64,000 nt of DNA, from positions 1,116,001 to 1,180,000 of the forward strand of contig CP136945.1 in assembly GCA_041530395.1 (NCBI GenBank), given 5' to 3'. Numbering within the stretch: the first letter of the stretch is position 1; the number at the start of each line of letters is the position of its first letter. The stretch is from Thermosynechococcaceae cyanobacterium Okahandja (GTDB lineage Bacteria; Cyanobacteriota; Cyanobacteriia; Thermosynechococcales; Thermosynechococcaceae). Below are positions 25,920 through 34,000 of this stretch, in pieces. The notes under the pieces were generated by a model. That model was not told the origin of the DNA. It did not search any database and saw only the letters and a program-made list of their open reading frames with translations. The translations under genes were made by a program, and so were the position numbers.

Positions 25920-26384
25920 TCCGTCGATGATCCTTTTAACAGAACTGATTACAAATAACGCAGTGGCAATGTGGCAATATTGTCATTAAAGAATCTATAT
26001 AGAATCTATAATGCTAAAAATTAATCAATTAAAGGAACACACGACTGACCAACAGCAACACGAGTCAATCCCCTAATTTGCTGTCTATTGATACCCTAAC
26101 ATTAGGGTTGAATCATTGAAGACGTAATTTAACAAGACGTTATAGAATTTCTAAATCAATTGCTGATGTGGCTCCGAAGAACCCGTGCTAGCCGTGTTCG
26201 TTGTTTTCCCATGTTGGCTTGACGCTGTTGGCAATAAAAAATACTAATATCATAATATCAGGATTTGTATTTGAGAACAAAATTTACTGCTTTAGCAAAT
26301 TACTCGCATCAATAACAGAAGAATTCAAGGAGCGATCGCCAATCGGTTACACTGGTAGAAACGCCCTTTGTCGCAAATTCTGCC
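25920..26384. other. 465-bp A+T-rich intergenic region between cyAbrB and ftrC
   Basis: Divergent upstream region, poorer in G+C than its surroundings. It holds a repeated GTGGCAAT near 25966-25977, two copies of GAATCTATA near 25990-26010, the repeat AAGACGT twice near 26120-26140, a 7-2-7 dyad (26093-26108), and one HIP1 octamer near 26332. TACACT at 26348-26353 could be a -10 box for ftrC. No reading frame looks real. A small RNA cannot be excluded. Confidence 0.4.
26093..26108. promoter_or_regulatory. Inverted repeat ACCCTAA-CA-TTAGGGT
   Basis: A perfect 7-2-7 dyad in the cyAbrB-ftrC spacer. The two-base centre is too short for a hairpin loop, so a dimeric DNA-binding protein is the simplest reading. 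The protein is unknown. Confidence 0.3.
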
Positions 26385-26756
26385 ATGAGTGATGCCTACA
26401 AACCCCAGCAAGCCTCTGACAAAAACCTAGAAGCCGTGCGCAAATTTGCGGAAACCTATGCGAAACGCACCGGCACCTACTTTTGTTCCGACTTGGGAAC
26501 CACCGCGGTAGTACTTGAAGGCTTAGCCAAACATAAGGACGACTACGGCTCGCCCCTGTGCCCTTGCCGCCACTACGAAGACAAAGAAGCAGAAGTTGAG
26601 GCTGCCTACTGGAATTGTCCCTGTGTGCCAATGCGGGAGCGACGCGAGTGTCACTGCCTGCTATTTTTAATGCCGGATCATCCCTTTGTGGGAACCGAGC
26701 AAACAATTACCTTCGAGCAAATTCGGGAAGAAACCAACCGCTTTACCGTGTCCTAG
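26385..26756 (+). CDS. ftrC: Ferredoxin-thioredoxin reductase catalytic chain
   Basis: A 123-residue protein that passes electrons from ferredoxin to thioredoxin through a 4Fe-4S cluster beside an active disulfide. All key cysteines are present: [22 protein letters not shown] and ECHCLLF. Length and motifs match the cyanobacterial and chloroplast FTR beta subunit. The variable chain FtrV is not in the window. It stands alone, and its stop overlaps the panB stop region on the other strand by 4 bp. Confidence 0.95.
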   Translation: MSDAYKPQQASDKNLEAVRKFAETYAKRTGTYFCSDLGTTAVVLEGLAKHKDDYGSPLCPCRHYEDKEAEVEAAYWNCPCVPMRERRECHCLLFLMPDHPFVGTEQTITFEQIREETNRFTVS

Positions 26757-27544
26757 GGCGCAGGATAGCGGCGCGATCGCACATCCTCACAGTAGCGTTG
26801 CAGTGCACTGACCGCCTGGCTACCCAGATCTGCATAGACCGGCGCAAAGGGGGGAGCCTGCGGGCTAAGACCCAGCAGATCTGCGGTCACCAGCACTTGG
26901 CCGTCGCAGTGGGGGCCAGCACCAATACCAATGGTGGGAATGGCCAGTTTGGCCGTAATTTCCGCTGCAAGCTCACTGGGAATATGTTCCAGAATGAGGG
27001 CAAAAGCGCCCGCCTCGGCAAGGGCGATCGCGTCCGCCAAAATCGCTGCCGCCCCCTCTGGAGTTTTGCCCTGCTGGCGTAGCCCCCCCAACTGATGCAC
27101 CTGCTGAGGGAGCAGCCCCACATGGCCGAGTACCGGAATTCCCGCCTCCACCAGCCGACGAGTGGCCGCCCGCACCACCGGCGAAGCCCCCTCCATCTTG
27201 ACGGCCTGTACCTGCGCCTCCTTCACCAGTTGTCCCGCCGACCGCAGGGCTTGCTCTGGGCTTTCGTGATAGCTCAAAAAGGGCAGATCGCAGACCACAA
27301 GACTCGCGCTGACCCCCCGCCGTACCGCCCGCGCATGGTGCGTCATCTGCTCGAGGGTGACCGGCAACGTGGTGGGATAGCCAAGGGCCACCATGCCAAG
27401 GGAGTCCCCCACTAAAACAACATCCACCCCCGCGGCATCCAGTAAACGCGCCCACAGGTAGTCCCAAGCCGTCAGCATCGTAATCGGCTCTCGCTGCTGT
27501 TTTTTTTGCTGGAGTTGGGGTAGCGTAACGGGGCGACGCGCCAT
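26753..27544 (-). CDS. panB: 3-Methyl-2-oxobutanoate hydroxymethyltransferase
   Basis: A 263-residue TIM-barrel enzyme making ketopantoate from 2-oxoisovalerate and methylene-tetrahydrofolate, for pantothenate and CoA. Seen are [30 protein letters not shown] (Asp for Mg), [22 protein letters not shown] and the catalytic-Glu region LEHIP. It starts 32 bp after gpmI and is probably cotranscribed with it. Confidence 0.93.
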   Translation of the reverse strand: MARRPVTLPQLQQKKQQREPITMLTAWDYLWARLLDAAGVDVVLVGDSLGMVALGYPTTLPVTLEQMTHHARAVRRGVSASLVVCDLPFLSYHESPEQALRSAGQLVKEAQVQAVKMEGASPVVRAATRRLVEAGIPVLGHVGLLPQQVHQLGGLRQQGKTPEGAAAILADAIALAEAGAFALILEHIPSELAAEITAKLAIPTIGIGAGPHCDGQVLVTADLLGLSPQAPPFAPVYADLGSQAVSALQRYCEDVRSRRYPAP

Positions 27545-27576
27545 GGGCGATAGTAATTCTCGGAGCGGGGATAAGG

Positions 27577-29175
27577 TCAGAGCTTGACGGAGACCGGGGT
27601 GCGGTTGCGGCGGGTTTCGTAGGGGGCACCAGCAATGAGCGATCGCCCCGTCATTTCCGGTGGCTGGGGCAAGCCCAAAATCTCAAGAATTGTGGGGGCA
27701 ATATCCGCCAGACAGCCATCCTCCCGCAGCAGCACATCGCCGCCGTGGCCGGGGATCTTGCGTTTTTCCCCTTCCACTAAAATAAAGGGTACCGGATTGG
27801 TGGTGTGGGCCGTCCAAGGGTTGCCATCGGCATCCACCATACACTCGGCATTGCCGTGATCTGCCGTAATCAGGAGTGTTCCCCCCACCTTGGTGGTGGC
27901 CTCGACAAGGGTGCCAAGGCAGCGATCAACCGTTTCAATGGCAGTGATGGTGGCCGCCATTTGGCCGGTGTGTCCCACCATGTCCGGGTTGGCAAAGTTC
28001 ACCACCACAAGGGTGTACTCCTGTCTTTCAATCGCAGCTTTGACCGCCTCAGTCACCGCCATCGCCGACATGGCTGGCGCTTGATCGTAGGTGGCCACCA
28101 TCGGACTCGGAATGAGAATCCGATCTTCGCCCGCAAAGGGTTCCTCTAGGCCACCATTGAAAAAGTAGGTCACGTGGGCGTACTTTTCTGTTTCGGCGGC
28201 GCGCAGTTGCTTGAGGCCATGCTCCGCAATCACTTCCCCTAGGATGTGGTCAAGGTTCTGGGGTGGAAAAACAACGCCACAGTTAAAGCTGGCATCGTAC
28301 TGGGTAAAGGTAGCAAACGCCAAGGGGGTAATTAGGGGGCGCTCGAAACCGCTAAAGTTAGGATCAATGAAGGCTTGGGTTAACTGCCGGGCGCGATCGG
28401 GGCGGAAGTTAAAGAAAATGACCCCATCCCCCGGCTCCACCGCACCCACGGCAATGCGGGTGGGGTAAATAAATTCATCGCCTAGGTCTTGGGCATAGGA
28501 CTTGGTGGCCACTTCCTTGGCACTTAGGGGCTGAATGTTGTCGTTTTGGGTCATCACCCGATAGGCGGTCTCGGTGCGATCCCAGCGGCGATCGCGATCC
28601 ATGGCATAGTAGCGACCACTCACGGTCACAATTTGGCCACAGCCTAGTTGAGCCAAGCGTTGCTCCAGTTCAGTGAGCACCCCTGCCGCATCTCGGGGGG
28701 GTGTATCCCGACCATCGGTAATAGCATGGATGCACACCTGCTCAAGGTCGTAGCGTTTGGCCAACTCAACTAAGCCGTAAAGATGCTCAATGTGGGAGTG
28801 TACCCCCCCCGCCGAGCACAAACCCACAAGGTGTAATTTGCCGTGACGCTCCTTCAGGGTCTGACACAGATTCACCAGCGTGGGCATTTCAAATAGGCTG
28901 CCATCTTCTATGGCATCAGAAATTCGCACCAGTTCTTGGGGCACAATGCGACCCGCACCCAAATTTAAGTGGCCCACCTCCGAATTTCCCATCTGCCCCT
29001 TGGGTAGCCCCACCGCTTTCCCCGAGGTATAAAGTAACGTGTGGGGGTATGCCTGCCACAAACTGTCCATCACCGGTGTTGTTGCTTGGGCGATCGCATT
29101 CCCGTTTGGGTCTTCACGGTAACCCCAGCCATCTAAGACAATTAACACAACAGGTGCAACGGGTGATGGTGCCAT
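27577..29175 (-). CDS. gpmI: 2,3-Bisphosphoglycerate-independent phosphoglycerate mutase
   Basis: A 532-residue alkaline-phosphatase-fold enzyme that interconverts 3- and 2-phosphoglycerate in the cytosol. [18 protein letters not shown] carries the first Mn-binding Asp. [15 protein letters not shown] holds the phosphoserine. [18 protein letters not shown] and the C-terminal TADHGNAE with metal ligands are all present. Full length. It lies 130 bp after purU and 32 bp before panB on the same strand. Confidence 0.95.
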   Translation of the reverse strand: MAPSPVAPVVLIVLDGWGYREDPNGNAIAQATTPVMDSLWQAYPHTLLYTSGKAVGLPKGQMGNSEVGHLNLGAGRIVPQELVRISDAIEDGSLFEMPTLVNLCQTLKERHGKLHLVGLCSAGGVHSHIEHLYGLVELAKRYDLEQVCIHAITDGRDTPPRDAAGVLTELEQRLAQLGCGQIVTVSGRYYAMDRDRRWDRTETAYRVMTQNDNIQPLSAKEVATKSYAQDLGDEFIYPTRIAVGAVEPGDGVIFFNFRPDRARQLTQAFIDPNFSGFERPLITPLAFATFTQYDASFNCGVVFPPQNLDHILGEVIAEHGLKQLRAAETEKYAHVTYFFNGGLEEPFAGEDRILIPSPMVATYDQAPAMSAMAVTEAVKAAIERQEYTLVVVNFANPDMVGHTGQMAATITAIETVDRCLGTLVEATTKVGGTLLITADHGNAECMVDADGNPWTAHTTNPVPFILVEGEKRKIPGHGGDVLLREDGCLADIAPTILEILGLPQPPEMTGRSLIAGAPYETRRNRTPVSVKL

Positions 29176-29305
29176 GGCAATGCCCTACCTTACTGCGTTT
29201 GTTTCAGTCCTCAGATCGCCCCAGCGGACGATTCAAACGAATTAAATTCATAACCTCGCAAATCATACCATTCCCGCCTGTGAGAGACAAATCCCAACCC
29301 AAACC

Positions 29306-30181
29306 CTAGGCAAATACCGCCGTGCGGTTGCCATAGACCAGAATGCGATTTTGCAGGTGCAGACGTACGGCTCGCGCTAAAACAATTCGCTCCAGATCTT
29401 TCCCTTTGCGAACCAGATCCGCCACCGTATCCCGATGACTCACCGAGACAACCGCCTGCTCAATAATGGGGCCTTCATCCAGATCGGCGGTTGCGTAGTG
29501 GGCTGTTGCGCCAATAATTTTCACACCCCGTTCGTGGGCGCGATGGTAGGGGTTTGCCCCAGCAAATGCAGGCAAAAACGAGTGGTGAATATTCATCACC
29601 TGTGAAAACTGCTCTAAAAACTGGGGACTGAGCACTTGCATATACTTGGCCAAAATCACGAGGTCAATGGCGTAATCCTTCAAAAGCTGCAATTGCTTTG
29701 CCTCCGCCTGCGCCTTTGTCGCGGGTGTTACCGGAATATAATGAAAATCAATACCAAATTGCTCGGCAATCGAGCGCTGCTGCTCATGGTTACTAATAAT
29801 TAGGGGAATCTCTGCGGGTAAATCTCCCGCCCGCTGGCGCAAGATTAAGTCCCACAGACAATGATCTTGGCGACTCACCCAAATGGCCAAGCGGTAGGGC
29901 ACATCAGATGCCCGTAATTGCCAGCGCACCCCCTGCCAACTGGCAAATAATTTTTCCTTTTGGGCATAGTTAATAAAGGCGGTGCCAATTTGCTCCCGCG
30001 GAATGCCAAAGCCTTCAAGTTCCCACTCCAAGCGGGACAGAAAAATACCGGCCACTGCATCGGTGTGGTGATCCGCGTGGATAATGTTGCCGTTGTAGCG
30101 ATAGACAAACTGTGCGAGCTTGGCCACCAAACCGCGTTGATCGGGGCAGGAGATCGAAAGAGTCATGGTGGGGGATGGCAT
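29306..30181 (-). CDS. purU: Formyltetrahydrofolate deformylase
   Basis: A 291-residue enzyme releasing formate from 10-formyl-tetrahydrofolate, which balances one-carbon pools and photorespiratory glycine use. The N-terminal ACT domain (about residues 6-85, SCPDQRGLVAKLAQFVY) is followed by a formyltransferase domain. Catalytic residues are seen in NIHHSFLPAFAG and DLDEGPIIEQ. ATG 30181 has an AGGA site upstream; ATG 30166 is also possible. Confidence 0.92.
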   Translation of the reverse strand: MPSPTMTLSISCPDQRGLVAKLAQFVYRYNGNIIHADHHTDAVAGIFLSRLEWELEGFGIPREQIGTAFINYAQKEKLFASWQGVRWQLRASDVPYRLAIWVSRQDHCLWDLILRQRAGDLPAEIPLIISNHEQQRSIAEQFGIDFHYIPVTPATKAQAEAKQLQLLKDYAIDLVILAKYMQVLSPQFLEQFSQVMNIHHSFLPAFAGANPYHRAHERGVKIIGATAHYATADLDEGPIIEQAVVSVSHRDTVADLVRKGKDLERIVLARAVRLHLQNRILVYGNRTAVFA

Positions 30182-30313
30182 GGTGTCCTCGGCGGTGCTG
30201 GCAGAGTTAGAGTCTAGAGCAAGTGTTCAATTGACTGGGCGATCGCTTGGCCAGAAGCCAAAATTTTCCCCTACAATCAGAGTACGGGTCTAAGTAATTA
30301 TACGGATTTAAGG

Positions 30314-30601
30314 ATGTCTATACCGCAGAATGATGGGTTCGAGTATTCACTGCTGTCAGAGCGCGAACTACAGGTGCTAGAGCTAGTGGCCGCTGGCTTG
30401 ACCAATCATGATATTGCTGAAAAGTTAGACATCAGTAAGCGCACAGTTGATAACCACATCAGTAATATTTTGACCAAAACCAAGTCCGAAAATCGCGTGG
30501 CCTTAGTGCGTTGGGCCTTAGCGTGGGGCAAAGTGTGCCTCGATAACGTCAACTGTTGTGTGCTGCCCACCTCAACCGAGACAACGCCCCCCAGCCGATG
30601 A
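30314..30601 (+). CDS. Small LuxR-type regulator, PedR-like
   Basis: A 95-residue protein made of little more than a GerE/LuxR helix-turn-helix (LSERELQVLELVAAGLTNHDIAEKLDISKRTVDNHISNIL, about residues 14-55). There is no receiver domain. The tail KVCLDNVNCC has Cys 75, 81 and 82. Synechocystis PedR (Ssl0564) is a stand-alone LuxR protein of this size whose activity is set by thioredoxin through a Cys near position 80. The resemblance is from memory, so the name is tentative. Its stop overlaps the next start as ATGA. Confidence 0.8.
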   Translation: MSIPQNDGFEYSLLSERELQVLELVAAGLTNHDIAEKLDISKRTVDNHISNILTKTKSENRVALVRWALAWGKVCLDNVNCCVLPTSTETTPPSR

Positions 30602-30861
30602 ACCCACAGGTGTACTACAACAGCGAGATGCCCTTAGCGGTCTATCGGGAACTGGCCGCACACTTAGGCTTAATTGCCGGACTGAAGGTACATTTACTGC
30701 CCCAAACCAGTCCCCAGTTTGACTATGCCCTTAGCCAAGTGATGGGTATTGCCCTAGAACGGCCCGAGGAGTTACCTGCTGCGGCAGTCCAGCAGTTAGA
30801 GGAAATTTTGCACCACTACGGCGATCGCTACGGTGGCTGGCAACAACCCACCCCACCTTAG
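30598..30861 (+). CDS. Conserved-looking small protein, function unknown
   Basis: About 87 residues beginning MNPQVYYNSEMPLAVYRELA. The start overlaps the stop of the PedR-like gene as ATGA, a clear sign of coupled translation. It is acidic and mostly helical by appearance, with LIAGLKVHLLPQTSPQFDYA and a C-terminal ILHHYGDRYGGW. No Cys, signal peptide or membrane segment. I do not recognise a named domain. Coupling to the regulator suggests a shared role. Confidence 0.7.
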   Translation: MNPQVYYNSEMPLAVYRELAAHLGLIAGLKVHLLPQTSPQFDYALSQVMGIALERPEELPAAAVQQLEEILHHYGDRYGGWQQPTPP

Positions 30862-30886
30862 AATAACTGAAGTCAGGCATCCCTAT

Positions 30887-30914
30887 TTGAAATTAGCTGT
30901 TGGCTGTCTATAAT
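30887..30914 (+). promoter_or_regulatory. Strong sigma70-type promoter of the haemagglutinin-CHAT gene
   Basis: TTGAAA (30887-30892) and a perfect TATAAT (30909-30914) are 16 bp apart. Transcription would start near 30921, leaving a leader of about 98 nt before ATG 31019. Confidence 0.6.
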
Positions 30915-31018
30915 GGCTTGTGCAATCCGCAAAAAATTGTGTGAAACATAATTTTGCGTAAAACATTATTGACGGCCATGGCAACTGCGCCAAACCACAG
31001 CTAAATTGAGGCTTCTGT

Positions 31019-34000
31019 ATGATCAACGGCACGTGGCGATCGCTCCCGCTGACCCTGCTATGCTGGGGCCTGTTCAGTAGCACAGCGAGGGCGCAAATCA
31101 CGCCTGCCCACAATGGCACAGGCACCACCGTTACCCAAAATGGCCAACAATTTGACATTGGCGGCGGTGCCCTTTCCGGCAATGGTCGTAACCTCTTTCA
31201 CATCTTTCGGGACTTCAATGTTGGCAACGGCCAAACCGCCAACTTCCTTTCCAACCCCCAAATTCGCAACATTTTAGCGGGTGTGAATGGCGGCAATGCC
31301 AGCTACATCAACGGCCTGCTGCAAGTTAGCGGCGGCAACAGTAACCTGTACCTACTCAACCCAGCGGGTATTGTTTTTGGCCCCAATGCCCGCCTGAATC
31401 TCCCCGCTGCCTTCCATGCCAGTACCGCCCAACGAGTGTACTTTGAGGGCGGTGTGTTTGACCTCAACGGCAACAACACCTACAGTCAACTCAACAGCAA
31501 CCCCACCGGCTTTGAATTCCTGAACAAGGGCATCATTATCAACGAAGGCCATCTGGTGGTGGGCAACGGCCAAACCCTCAGCTTAATGGCCCATCAAGTC
31601 ATCAACACCGGCACCTTGAACGCGCCCGCAGGAACCATCAACGTGGTCGCTGTACCCGAAAACCGTATGGTGCGAGTCTCTCAGGACGGGATGCTCCTCA
31701 GCCTCGAAATCCCCCAAGAGCGCCTCCCCACCGATGGCACCATTGCCGCCCTCGACTTACCCACCCTGCTCACGGGGGGTGGCAGCCAACCCGCCGTCAA
31801 TAGCGTCATTCAAAACCCTGATGGCACCATTAGCCTTGTCCACGATCCCACCAAGGTTCCGCTGACAGCCAGCACAGCAGTGATTGGGGGGCACCTTTCG
31901 GTGGCGAACCCCAACGGAATTGGCGGACAAATAACCGTCACCGGCCACAATACTGCCCTCATCAACGCTAACCTAAATGCTTCTGGCCCATTGGGGGGTG
32001 GCACCATTCTCATGGGCGGTGACTACCTCGGCGGCACCACAGGAACAAATCGCCTCCACAGTAGCTTTAATGCCCAAAACCTCTTTATTAGTAGCGGTAG
32101 CACCATTGCAGCGGATGCCCTCAATCAAGGGAATGGCGGCACCGTCATTGCCTGGGCCGACAATACCACCCAGTTTTATGGCACCATCACTGCCCGCGGT
32201 GGCCAACTGCAAGGCGACGGCGGCTTTGTCGAGACCTCAGGACGCAATATCTTAAGTTCATTTGGCAAAGTGGATGCCAGTGCCGTGAATGGCCAAGCCG
32301 GCACATGGTTACTGGATCCACAAAATATCACAATTAGTGACGACTTAACTTCAGGGGGTGCGTTTAGCGGTGGCGATCCAAATACGTTTACGCCTAATGC
32401 GGATGATGCTATTGTTAACAATGGTGCTATTCAAAGTGCCTTAAGTAGTGGCACAAGTGTTATCATCACCACCGGCTCTTCAGGCACTCAAGAAGGAAAT
32501 ATTATTGTCGCTGCCCCAATTACGGCCTATTCAGATTCTTCATCTGTATTCCTCTGGCTTCAAGCAGCTAATAATATTACAATTAATGCCCCAATCAATC
32601 TGAGTGCAAATACAACTGATGAATATACTGCCACGGTCATTTTAGAAGGGAATGGCTTTATTACACAAACGAGCGGTGGAACCATCACAGCCGACATACT
32701 GCAACTGTTTGGTAATGGAACCGTTGAACTAAAGGAAGTGAATGACATTACCACGTTGGGTGGCACAGTGGGTGGTGGTGTTTCTTTTGTGAATACGGGT
32801 AACATTATCATCAATTCTTCAACAGCAGGTAACCTCTCTGCGGGTGGCAATATTACACTTCAGTCTCAAACAGGAGGCCTCTTTGTTGAGGAATTATCAT
32901 CAATTGACTACACCGGTTCAGGCTTAGGCGCAATTACTCTAAAGGCTCGCACCTTGATTAATGTTGACACTGCCAGTATTCGAGCAACCGCAGGACGTGC
33001 GAATATCTTTCTTTCAAGTGATAGTGACGGTATTAATATCGCTGACTCACAGATTGACTCAAACGGTGGCAGTATTACTATTAATGGTACTGGAGGAGAT
33101 TCGGCTTCCGTTTTTGTTGATGATTCCAGCATTTTATCTAAAGGAGGTAACATTAACATTACCGGTATTGGTGGTAATGAAACAGGCATTTGGATTGATA
33201 ACTCAACCCTAAATGCTGGCGGTGGCAATATCATCCTTAGCGGCCAAAGTGCTGCTAACGCTCCTTTCTATGGTATTAGTGGCGTTAACATCACAGAGTC
33301 CACAATTCAAACGACTGGTACCGGAAATATTCAAATTCTTGGTGCCGGTGGTAGTCCTAACCCAGAGGGAGTTAGTACAGGTATTCGCATTTTTGATTCA
33401 TTTATCACAACGGCTTCAGGGAGTATTTTGCTATCTGGGCAGTCAGGAACTGACAGCAGCTTCTTCTTTACTCAGGGCATTAGTATTGGCAGTGGATTTG
33501 AAACTACGCAGATTAGTAGTGCCACTGGTAATATCACTATTTTGGGAACAGCAAAGCCCGACGGCGTTGGGGTTGACATTTTTTCTGGTCTGCCTGATAC
33601 AACAATTATTCAGACGGGCGGAGCCGGTAATCTTCTCATTGATGGCCGCAGTACTGATTTAGGCACCGGTATTCATATTTATTCGGTTTATGATGGTGTA
33701 GCTCGCTTTCAGGTAGAAAATGGAACCCTAACCTTTGCCACGTTAGGTGGCATTAACTTGGAAGCTGAAGATCCTACCAATGTATTCATTACCTCGAATG
33801 GCAGTGGTCGCCTAGTCTTCCAGCCGGTTTTGGCAAGCACTTCTGTTGGCGTGGGCGATGGGGCGGCAGGCAGCTTACTCATCGATCAATTATTACTGGA
33901 TCGCATTAGTGGTGGGTTTTCCCTAGTCACCATTGGCAATCCTACTGGTACCGGACTCATTGATGTGCGTCCCTTGAGTTTGAACTATAACCTTGCCCTG

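Noticed and set aside
26973-27635. Minus-strand 220-codon Gly/Arg-rich frame over panB
   Set aside because: Low-complexity shadow of panB in another frame; panB has clear enzyme motifs.
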